This document shows positions 7,175 to 14,923 of a stretch of 20,307 nt of DNA, one piece after another. A model generated the notes under the pieces. That model did no database searches. It had not been told where the DNA came from and saw nothing but the letters and a program-made list of their open reading frames with translations. The translations under genes were made by a program, and so were the position numbers. Origin of the DNA: Bacteroidales bacterium (GTDB taxonomy: Bacteria; Bacteroidota; Bacteroidia; Bacteroidales; UBA3824); the NCBI GenBank assembly GCA_017543645.1, contig JAFYFR010000057.1, forward strand, positions 1 to 20,307, given 5' to 3'. Position 1 is the first letter of the stretch. Every line of letters begins with the position of its first letter.

Positions 7175-8293
7175 TTATTTCTTCTGGAATACTCTCACAT
7201 AATCCACCTGCATAGTGGTGGGCAGGTCGTTGTCGTTGATACCTTTGTATCCGCCCCAGTCGCCACCCCAAGCGAGGTTGAGGATTATGTAGTAGGGCTT
7301 ATCGTAGGGATAGTTTTTAACAGAGCCATCAGATGAGTAGGAGAGCTGCACCTTGCCGTCAACGTAGGTGGTGATTTTCTCCTTGGTCCATTCTATGGCG
7401 TATGTGTGGAAACCATCTTCAGCTCCATTGCAGAGCATTTCGTGAGTTACCTGATTGCCAAGAGTGTGCACGTGTCCTTCGGCGTGAAGGCTCGACGACA
7501 CATAGTTGGGATTGGCTCCAACTTCTTCCATTATGTCGATTTCGCCGCATTTGGGCCAGCCTTCGTTTGCCCAGTCAACGTTTACGGGCATCATCCAAAA
7601 CGCCGGCCAAGTGCCTTTGCCTTTGGGAAGCTTGATAGAAGCCTCGATGTATCCGTATTGCCAGCCTTCGTTTACGTGAGCGTAAATTCTTCCGCTGTAC
7701 ACCTTTCCGTCGTTACCCTTAAAACAGTTGATATTAAGGATTCCGTTGTTGGTTTCAACAGTGTTTTTACCATCGATTTCGCCTTTGCGGTAATTCTGCT
7801 GCTCGTTGTTTACCCAGCCTGAGTTTTGCACCTCGTAGGTCCAGTCGTTTGATAGCGACTCACTGTCAAATTCATCGTGCCAAACTAGCTTGTAGCCTTC
7901 TGGCGCGGTGATTTCGCTGCTGTTGAAGCTTGCCTCGTCGTATCCCTGAACTATTTGAAAGTCGAAGGATGTTTTGCCGCCGAGAAAGTTGAGTATCGCC
8001 GTGCGTTTATCTGCCGAGGTGTTTTTGGAGATGGTAGCCTTAATTTTGGTTTCGCCCTTGATGCCGCCTTTGCGGTCAACTGTGCAGAAGTCAGATTTTG
8101 AGGTTACGCTCCAGTCGCCGTCGGCATTGACGGTGAGTTCCAATACTCCGCCCTCGAAATTTATGGTTGCGTTTTCGGGCGCTACCGAGATGTTTACTCT
8201 TTTTTCGGGAATGGGGGTGTCGTCTTCCTTGTCGCTACAGCCACCAAAGGTCAGCAGCGTTAGCACTAATAATGTAAGATTCATCGCTTTCAT
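7175..8293 (-). CDS. BACON-GH16 lipoprotein, laminarinase-type endo-beta-glucanase
   Basis: Predicted outer-membrane endo-beta-1,3 (or 1,3-1,4) glucanase of 372 residues. Lipobox TFGGC (C19) is followed by SDKEDD. Residues about 31-118 form a BACON-like beta-sandwich spacer (AENATINFEGG-like region to FDFQIVQG). The GH16 domain spans about 133-372, beginning KLVWHDEFD. Its active site is GEIDIMEEVG, with E251 as nucleophile, D253 as helper and E256 as acid/base. The extra residue in ExDxxE is the beta-bulge form typical of laminarinases rather than of lichenase-type ExDxE enzymes. Tryptophans in WPAFWMMP (229-236) are part of the usual substrate cleft. It lies 23 bases after the glycan-binding lipoprotein gene, so is almost surely co-transcribed. 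The start at 8293 (MKAMNLTLL) is favoured; M4 is possible. No damage was seen. Confidence 0.92.
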   Translation of the reverse strand: MKAMNLTLLVLTLLTFGGCSDKEDDTPIPEKRVNISVAPENATINFEGGVLELTVNADGDWSVTSKSDFCTVDRKGGIKGETKIKATISKNTSADKRTAILNFLGGKTSFDFQIVQGYDEASFNSSEITAPEGYKLVWHDEFDSESLSNDWTYEVQNSGWVNNEQQNYRKGEIDGKNTVETNNGILNINCFKGNDGKVYSGRIYAHVNEGWQYGYIEASIKLPKGKGTWPAFWMMPVNVDWANEGWPKCGEIDIMEEVGANPNYVSSSLHAEGHVHTLGNQVTHEMLCNGAEDGFHTYAIEWTKEKITTYVDGKVQLSYSSDGSVKNYPYDKPYYIILNLAWGGDWGGYKGINDNDLPTTMQVDYVRVFQKK

Positions 8294-8316
8294 GGGTGTT
8301 ATTTAATTATATGTTG

Positions 8317-9708
8317 TTATTTCGACTTTTGAATTGCTATGTCGAAGATTTCAACGGTGCAGTTGGCAGGGTTGCCGCCAAAGTCTAACAGAATGGTTAA
8401 TCCGCCTTTCTGAACACCGCTACCGTCGTCGAAATCACCTTCGCGCTGAGTAATTTCCATAGCGTTTTCTGAAGAAATACCGTTTACAACAAATTCTGTA
8501 ACTTCGCCTGCGTCAATATCCTTGCGAATTCCTTCATTTGTGAAGTTGGCATTCTTTTCGTCTACCGACACTACTTTGAATGTGGCTTGAGAAATGTCTT
8601 TGTCGGATTTTACCTTTACGCGGATGTCGTATTTTTGACCGGCTTCGGTAAGGTATTGGCTTATAAGTCTGAACTGAGCTTTCCACTGCCCGTCGCTGGC
8701 GTTGGTGTAATGGATTGTGTAGTTGTAGCCTTCGGGGGTAATAGTCCAGTCGCCCATTTCGCCCCAGCCGGCATCGCCGTGATATGTGGCTGTTTTCCAA
8801 GATGATGCTACATCGTCGAGAATGTCGCCATCAGGATTTTCTTCAAATACTGCTACAGGTTCGGGTTTTTCTTCAGGAATTTCGCCGTCGTATTCTGCTA
8901 AAACAATGTCGTAGATAAATACATTGAATTCTTCAGGCTGACCTCCAAAGTCGAACACAAGGTTTAATTTGGCAGCGTCTACACCTTTGGCTATTATTTC
9001 AAAGGTTTCGGGCTTGTTTGCTTTGAGTTTGTATTTGCCTTCGTTAGCAAAAATGAAGTTTTTGTCGTCGGCATCATCGGTAAGTTTTATAGTTACGTTG
9101 TCGTGTTTAGCGTTTGCCACCATTGATACACGGAAAAGGTAGTTTTTGTCGGCAGACGAGCTTATATTGCTATGTAGGTGCACTTGTGTTTGCCATTTCT
9201 CTACGTTTGCCGTAGGAGCGTCTACAGTAAATATTTCTTTGTTTTGAGATATCGACAATTGATCTGTTATATCTGTCCAGTCGCCTGTGGTAGCGTAGTA
9301 TTTGGTAATTTCTACTTCGTTGGTCCAAAGGTTGGTGCCGTCGAACTTTTTACGCTCGCCAAAATCGAGGAACGATTGATCAAAAGAGAATTCTTTTAAA
9401 ATGCTGCCGTCGCAAATTCCGTGATGGTTGTACATCTTGATTTCAACCGAATAGTCGCCTGCAAGAGGAAATTGCTTGATGAATCCGTTTACTGTGCTTT
9501 GGGTTCCGTCGTCGAAATACCAAATTGGCGTGCATTGCGAATTGAGCAGGTTGAAAACCACCTTGTTAGAGTCGAGCATTGTAAGCTCCACATTGATGTC
9601 TGATGCCGTGGGTCTTGCGGCGGGATTGATGTCGCTGTATTCTTCTTGACATCCGTACAATGCCACTGTAGAAGCGGCTATTGCTAAATATTTTATTATC
9701 GTTTTCAT
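8317..9708 (-). CDS. Surface glycan-binding lipoprotein with PKD-like and two repeated CBM-like domains
   Basis: Predicted surface glycan-binding protein (SGBP), directly after susD, the usual place for SusE-like proteins. The lipobox is LYGC (C20), followed by QEEYSD. Residues about 30-112 form a PKD-like domain (WYFDDGTQST, then LAGDYSVEI). Two homologous beta-sandwich modules follow, about 125-272 and 300-460, linked by a Pro/Glu-rich segment (276-290, GEIPEEKPEPVAV). The duplication shows in GDWTDIT versus GDWTITP, in FANEGKYK versus FTNEGIRK, and in matching C-terminal strands with DFGG at 253-256 and 442-445. The modules resemble CBM4/9-type carbohydrate-binding folds. No catalytic motif was seen. 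It would capture beta-glucan for the surface enzymes and SusCD. It is intact, ends in TAA, and is 80 bases from susD. Confidence 0.8.
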   Translation of the reverse strand: MKTIIKYLAIAASTVALYGCQEEYSDINPAARPTASDINVELTMLDSNKVVFNLLNSQCTPIWYFDDGTQSTVNGFIKQFPLAGDYSVEIKMYNHHGICDGSILKEFSFDQSFLDFGERKKFDGTNLWTNEVEITKYYATTGDWTDITDQLSISQNKEIFTVDAPTANVEKWQTQVHLHSNISSSADKNYLFRVSMVANAKHDNVTIKLTDDADDKNFIFANEGKYKLKANKPETFEIIAKGVDAAKLNLVFDFGGQPEEFNVFIYDIVLAEYDGEIPEEKPEPVAVFEENPDGDILDDVASSWKTATYHGDAGWGEMGDWTITPEGYNYTIHYTNASDGQWKAQFRLISQYLTEAGQKYDIRVKVKSDKDISQATFKVVSVDEKNANFTNEGIRKDIDAGEVTEFVVNGISSENAMEITQREGDFDDGSGVQKGGLTILLDFGGNPANCTVEIFDIAIQKSK

Positions 9709-9738
9709 AATATTCTCTTTTTATGATTAGTTATTAAA

Positions 9739-9770
9739 ACCCTTTTCGTTTTAGCAGAAAAGAAAAGGGT
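9739..9770 (-). terminator. Intercistronic hairpin after susD
   Basis: ACCCTTTTC (9739-9747) pairs with GAAAAGGGT (9762-9770) around a 14-base loop. On the minus strand it is followed by TTTAATAAC, a weak U-tract. Lying between susD and the binding-protein gene, it may reduce expression of the distal genes or protect the susCD message 3' end. It is probably not a full stop, as no promoter consensus was found downstream of it. Confidence 0.4.
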
Positions 9771-9788
9771 GAAACAAAACAAACAATT

Positions 9789-11351
9789 TTAGTAGCCGGG
9801 GTTTTGTTTAAGATTTTCGTCGGCTGAAAGGTCTTCTTGCGGAATGGGCAAATATTTGTTGCGTGCGGTGTACGAACCGTTTTGTGCCAATTGTTCAGAT
9901 GTATAAGTGTATAAACCTGAATTGTCGTTGGCTGCGCCTACAAGTATTTTGGTGGCGCTGATTCCGTCTTCGCCGTCGTTTCTTACCACGATGAAGAAAC
10001 GTTTGCCTTCGCCTACAAACTCTCTTGCTGCCTCTTCTACGATATCGGATAAAGAGCTGCCGGTGTAAGAGCCACCGCGAGCAGCTCTAAGAGTGGATAG
10101 ATATTCGTCGGCTTTGCCGTTGCCAAGTTTTGCGCAAAGTTCTGCTGCGTTGAGGTATGCTTCGGCAGCACGATACACTCTGCGGTTGTCGCCATACGAA
10201 AGGTTGGGGTCGCCATCTTTTGAAAGGTTTTCGGCGCGGGGAGCGTATTTGGCATTGTAGAGGAATGTGCACTGATAACGTCCTGAAGTGGCTTTGCCGC
10301 GTGCATCGATGATTGATGCGTCTCTACGTTGGTCGCCATCGGCAAACAAATCCCATACAGATTCTTTGATAGGACCGAAGCCCCATCCCGCATTGCAAAC
10401 ACCGTCAACTGCCTCGGCAGGACCTAAAAACGCAGGTAATACTGTGCCGGCTGCTGCACGGTCGTTGTCGCCCCAGTCGCGACCAGGTATCTTTTGATAG
10501 TTGATTTCAAAGATGCTTTCGCTGCACCATTCGCCGGCTTCGGTAAAGATTTTGGAGTAGTCGTCTACCAAGGGATATTCGGCAATAACGTCGTTCATAT
10601 ATTCAAGTGCAGTGGCGTATCTGCTTTTATCTTTTTGATAGAGAACGTAGTCGGTATAAAGCATTTTGGCAACAGCCTTGGTGGTGTGACCTTCTTCGCC
10701 CGACTTTTGTGTAGAGGGGAATGTGGGTTCGTTGATGGCAAGTTCAAGATATTTGATTATCAGAGCGTATGATTCCTCCGGGGCAAGCTGTTTTGCTGAA
10801 TAGCCGTTGTCTACCGAAGGCGAAGGAAATTCTTCGTTGCCTTCGTAGTAAGGAATATTGCCCCAGAATTTCCAGAGAATATTGTAGTAATATGCTCTCA
10901 GAGTGTATATTTCGGCAACGAGGCGGTTTTTGTTGTCGCCATTGTAATTTTCGAGATATGAAAGACAGTCGTTGCAACGTTTTACGCCCGAATAGCAGTC
11001 GTCCCAGAGACTTACAGGTGTGTTGTTGGCATCAGCCGACCAGTTGCCTATTTTTTGCAAAGCAGGTTGGTCGGTAGAGTTGCTGCCGCCTACAAATACT
11101 TGGTCTGACAGGATGTCGGCAACGAAAACAGGGTCGGCATAAGAGCAATCTTTGTGACCGTTGTAGTCAAACCAGTGGAGAGGTGCGTATGCAGCTGTAA
11201 CGCTTGACTACATTTTGTCCGGGTCGGAAAAATATTCTTCCAAGGTCAACTGTGTGGGATTTTCTACCTCTAAAAAATCCTCCGAGCATGCACTCAGTCC
11301 AATTGTAGCGAGTGCCAATGCCATTGCTGAAAGTTTTATATTGTTTTTCAT
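9789..11351 (-). pseudogene. susD: susD-like glycan-binding lipoprotein with an in-frame amber at codon 48
   Basis: SusD-family outer-membrane lipoprotein, partner of the SusC transporter, normally forming the lid that binds glycan oligosaccharides. The full frame runs from ATG at 11351 to TAA at 9789 (520 codons before the stop), a normal SusD length. The signal sequence has lipobox LSAC (C22) and the family start SEDFLEVENPTQ. The frame then meets TAG at codon 48 (11210-11208) between FSDPDKM and SSVTAAYAPLHWFDY, with no shift of frame on either side. The remainder is typical of the family, including LRAYYYNILWKFWGN with its TPR-like helices, and ends YLPIPQEDL and LKQNPGY. Without read-through only a 47-residue peptide is made; a restart at M98 (11060) would lack the signal and lipid anchor. 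CAG (Gln) to TAG is one simple origin. The gene is otherwise undecayed, so the lesion looks recent or artefactual. Confidence 0.88.
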
Positions 11352-11382
11352 AGTATTTCAATTTAAAATTTTGAATTCCAAT

Positions 11383-11403
11383 TATGCATTGTGCATTATG
11401 CAT
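11383..11403. repeat. Three heptamer repeats TATGCAT/TGTGCAT between susD and susC
   Basis: TATGCAT, TGTGCAT and TATGCAT stand in tandem at 11383-11403, ending at the first base of the susC stop. Short AT-rich repeats of this kind are seen in Bacteroidota intergenic DNA; no function is claimed. Confidence 0.6.
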
Positions 11404-14400
11404 TAAAAACTAACATTAACACCAAAGGTTAGAGTGCGAGCCTGAGGATAGATACCTTTGTCGATGCCTATTGCTGTGGTGCTTTGACCAATTTCGGGGT
11501 CGAATCCTTCGTATTTGGTGAGAGTGAACAAGTTTTGACAAGAAACAAATACTCTTGCTTTTGTGATAAATGCTTTAGAAGTTAAAGTATTGGGAAGAGT
11601 GTAGCCGAGTTCGATGTTTCTCAGGCGGAGATAAGAACCGTCTTTTACAAAGAAGTCAGAAGAGTGTTTGTTGTATGCTGTTTCGTCGAAGATGGGCACT
11701 GTGTTAGAAGTGCCTTCACCGGTCCAACGGTCTAACATATAGGCGGGAAGGTTAATGTATTTGATATCGTTGCGACGGGTGGCATCGTATACATCAGCGC
11801 CAAGCACGCCTTGGAATTGTGCTGTGAAATCAAAACCTTTGTAATCTGCAGTGAGCGAGAAACCATAAGTCCAGTCGGGCATTCCTTTGCCGATTTTGGT
11901 GTTGTCGCCTTCGTCGTTGATATATCCGTCGCCATTTTGGTCAACAAAAATCAAGTCGCCGGGTTTGGGAGTGTAGGATTGATCCTCGTTGCCGTATTTT
12001 AAGTTGGCGGCTTCTACTTCTGCCATATTTTGGAATACTCCTGCTGTTTGGTATCCGTAGAAGTAAGGATAAGGTTCGCCGTTTTTGCAGTGAGCTATTA
12101 CTCCGAATCCTGCAGCCGACATGCTTTCAAGGTCGTTTTCGCCGCTTTCGGTACCGTAGTCTACGAGTTTGTTTTTAAGGTAAGCTGCGTTGGCTGCAAA
12201 TCTGAAGTTGATATCTTTGATTTTCCAGCGGTACGAAAGGTCAAATTCCCAACCTTGGTTTTCCATCTTACCGATATTGCCGGTGGGTTTAGACTCGCCT
12301 ACGTAGGTTACGATGGGCTGAGTTTGCAACATGCCGTCGGTGATTTTCTTGTACCAGTCGATGCTGATCGACAAAGCCGAGTTGAAAAAGTCCATATCGA
12401 TACCGGCATCGTGCTGAATGTTTTCTTCCCATCTAATAGAGTAGTTGGGAATACCTGATGCTTTGGCACCTGTTGATATTTCACTACCTTCGAGTCCGAA
12501 TAAATAATTGTTGATACCTCCGGTTGTGGTGTTTACCATATAGGCAAATGCGCCGATGTTTTCGTTACCGTTTTTGCCCCAAGAATAGCGGAGTTTTGTG
12601 TTGTTCCACCAGCGAGGACGATTTTCGAGGAATGATTCACGTGTGATATTCCAACCTACAGAAAATGAGGGGAATGTGGCGTAGTGGTTGTTGGGTCCAA
12701 AGTTTGAACTACCGTCGCGGCGTACTGTAGCCTGAAACATATAGCGGCTCTTGTAGTCGTAGCTTACACGTGCAAAGAGCGAAGCAAGTGTGTGGTCGGC
12801 ATTGTCGGCACCCCAACCGTCGCGTTCGTTGGCGTTGGTAGAGCTACCTGTGGTAAAGTTGGGATAAAGACGATCGTAATCTATTGCAACTAAGTATTTA
12901 GAGGTTGCACCGAGATATGCGCCGGTGTTTTTCTTAGCCGACTGACCAAGTAATATTTGGAATGTGTGTCCGCTAACGGTTTTGTCGTAGCTCAAAGTGT
13001 TTTCAACCTGCCATGTGAGACCTTTGTTCCAACTCATGGTTGCGTCCGAAACAGAAGGTTTTTCCATAGTGTTGATGTAGTGAGGAATTGTTGCACTACG
13101 ATTGCCCCAGAACGACATGTCTGAACCAAAAGAAGATTTGAATTTGAGATTGTCCCAAATGGTTACCTCAGCAAAGAAATTGCTAACAAATTTATCGCTC
13201 AGTTGCCGGGATCGGGCAATGATAAGAATGCCATTGGGTTTTTCAACTCTTGGAGTTTTTCACCTTGGTAATAGTCAACCAAAGAATAAAGGTTTCCGTC
13301 TTTGTCGGTGATAAGCCACGGGTCGCCGGCGTGAGCAGCTCTGTCGGCTTCGGGATCCAAAGAGTAAACTGGCATAAGCGGCGGGTTCATAAGAGCCGAG
13401 CCAAGGGGAGAACCAAACTCAGAGTTGGTTTCGATACCTTTAGAATTAATATGTGTGTAGGCAATGTTGATTCCAACGGTGAGATTGCTCAGCCAATTGC
13501 GATCTTTGGAGTCAACAAGAGTAAAAATGTTGTTGGTGCGGAAATTGAATCTTTCGTAGTTGGAACGGTCGTAGTCGCCACCGATGATACCTTCTTGATT
13601 ATAGTATCCGGCAGAGAAATAGTAGTTAACTCTTTCGTTGGCCCCCGAAACGCTCAATTGATGGCTTTGAACGGGAGCGTTGTAGTTCCAAAGACGACGT
13701 TGCCAGTCGGTGTCGATGCCGCTTGCTTTAATTTGCTCAATGTCGAAAGTAGGTGCGTAACCCGAATTAACTTGATATTCGTTCCAAAGAGTGGCATATT
13801 CTACTGCGTTGAGTACTTCGCGAGTTTTGGTTGTGTTTTGGAAACCTTGGCTGAAATCGTAGGTTACAACCGGTTTGCCGGTTTTACCTTTTTTAGTAGT
13901 AACAATGATAACACCGTTGGCAGCACGTGCACCGTATACAGCACCCGAAGCTGCGTCTTTGAGCACTTCAATCGACTGAATGTCGCTGGGAGCAAGATAG
14001 TCGATACCGCCGTCGATAGGCATACCGTCTACGATGTAGAGCGGGTCGGAATTGTTGGTAGTGCCCACACCTCTAATTCTTACCTGCGAGCTGGCACCGG
14101 GCTGACCGGATGTTGCAGTAACGGTAACACCCGAAGCAGCACCTCTTAAAGCATTGTCAACGCGTGTGGTGGTGCCGGCAATATCATCGGAGTTGATTCC
14201 CGAAATCGCTGCGGTTACCACGCTCTTTTTCTGAACGCCGTAGCCGATTACCACAACTTCTTCGAGGTCGATGTTGTTTTCTTCGAGCACGAAGTTGAGA
14301 ACACCTCCGCCCTGCGGCACTGTCTGCTCCATATTAATGAAGCCGACATACGAGGCTACGAGAACCGCGCCCTCGCTACACATTATAGAGTAGTGGCCGT

Positions 14401-14575
14401 CGAGGTCGGAAATTGTACCATTGGTAGTACCTTGTTCGGCGATTGTGACGCCAAGCAGGGGCTCTCCGTCGGTCTTCGACACTACCTTGCCGCTGACACT
14501 TACCCTGCTGTCTTGTGCTATAGCGGACATTGCCGTTATGCACACAACTGTAATCAATGTTAGTAGTCTTTTCAT
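11403..14575 (-). pseudogene. susC: susC-like TonB-dependent glycan transporter, broken by a one-base frameshift
   Basis: SusC-family TonB-dependent outer-membrane transporter that would import glucan oligosaccharides under the SusD lid. The signal sequence ends SAIA before Q21. A carboxypeptidase-regulatory-like domain spans about 25-100, a TonB-box-like EEVVVIGYG lies at 104-112, and a plug domain spans about 115-235 (QVRIRGVG, PLYIVDGMP, IEVLKDAAS, YGARAANGVI). The barrel follows, with typical C-terminal ARTLTFGVNVSF. The first frame runs from ATG 14575 to a premature TGA at 13199, ending LSLPDPGN. The second frame continues RQLSDKFVSNFFAEV to TAA at 11403. Adding one C to the CCC at 13210-13208 restores an open frame of 1057 residues, a normal SusC length, so a one-base deletion is the simplest reading. 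Without frameshifting, only a plug plus a fragment of the barrel is made. The promoter and operator-like sites upstream look intact. Confidence 0.9.
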
Positions 14576-14639
14576 GTTATTTAAGTATTAAAAGTAAAAC
14601 TTGCGTTTGTTAAGAAAATCTTTCCTCAATCGGGATGTG

Positions 14640-14671
14640 CAAACTTAGATTCTTTTACGTGCGGCAACAAA
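14640..14671 (-). promoter_or_regulatory. Predicted susC operon promoter
   Basis: On the minus strand TTTG (14671-14668), a 20-base spacer and TAAGTTTG (14647-14640) match the Bacteroidota consensus exactly. The predicted start near 14636 leaves a leader of about 60 bases before the ATG at 14575. No other consensus promoter was found inside the operon, so this probably drives all six genes. Confidence 0.7.
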
Positions 14672-14687
14672 TTTTTGCGCTTTCTAA

Positions 14688-14827
14688 ACTACTGCAAATA
14701 CGAAAAATAACTACTGCAAATCTACGGCAAAACCCTCGACAGGCACTTTGTTGGCAATCTTTTTACTACTGCAACCAACGCCACTCCGCCGTAGTTTTGC
14801 AGTGATGTTTCCACCCCTTTGCAGTAG
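14688..14827. promoter_or_regulatory. Operator-like array in the susC/GH3 divergent control region
   Basis: The 348-base gap between susC and GH3 holds a repeated element with consensus CTACTGCAAA (reverse TTTGCAGTAG). Copies are ACTACTGCAAA at 14688-14698 and 14710-14720, ACTACTGCAA at 14765-14774, and in reverse TTTTGCAGTGAT at 14795-14806 and TTTGCAGTAG at 14818-14827. A weaker CTACGGCAAAA lies at 14722-14732. The outer pairs are 22 and 23 bases apart, about two DNA turns. Centres fall about 60 and 80 bases upstream of both predicted transcription starts, each reading TTTGCAGTAG towards its own promoter. This geometry suits an activator bound as a dimer of dimers at each promoter (inference). 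The nearby sensor-regulator (1884-4667) is the obvious candidate. Confidence 0.65.
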
Positions 14828-14846
14828 CCAAAAATCAACATCCGTG

Positions 14847-14877
14847 TTTCAAAAACCAACCATAATACGTAAGTTTG
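14847..14877 (+). promoter_or_regulatory. Predicted GH3 promoter
   Basis: TAAGTTTG (14870-14877) matches the -7 consensus exactly, and is the same octamer as at the susC promoter. TTTC (14847-14850), one mismatch from TTTG, lies 19 bases upstream. The predicted start near 14881 gives a leader of about 43 bases to the ATG at 14924. Confidence 0.6.
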
Positions 14878-14923
14878 TGCAAGAATAACTAATCAATTTG
14901 TGCAACCAAAAAATATCAGAGTT

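Noticed and set aside
4827..11351. Genome-wide reassignment of TAG to an amino acid
   Set aside because: The intact genes here contain no internal TAG, and GH128 uses TAG as its natural stop. Two isolated ambers fit mutation or local read-through better.
13250..14149. Open frame of 299 codons on the plus strand
   Set aside because: It is antisense to the well-supported SusC plug region.
14688..14827. CRISPR-like repeat array
   Set aside because: The repeats are only about 10 bases, occur in both orientations, have unequal spacers, and have no cas genes nearby. Operator sites explain them better.
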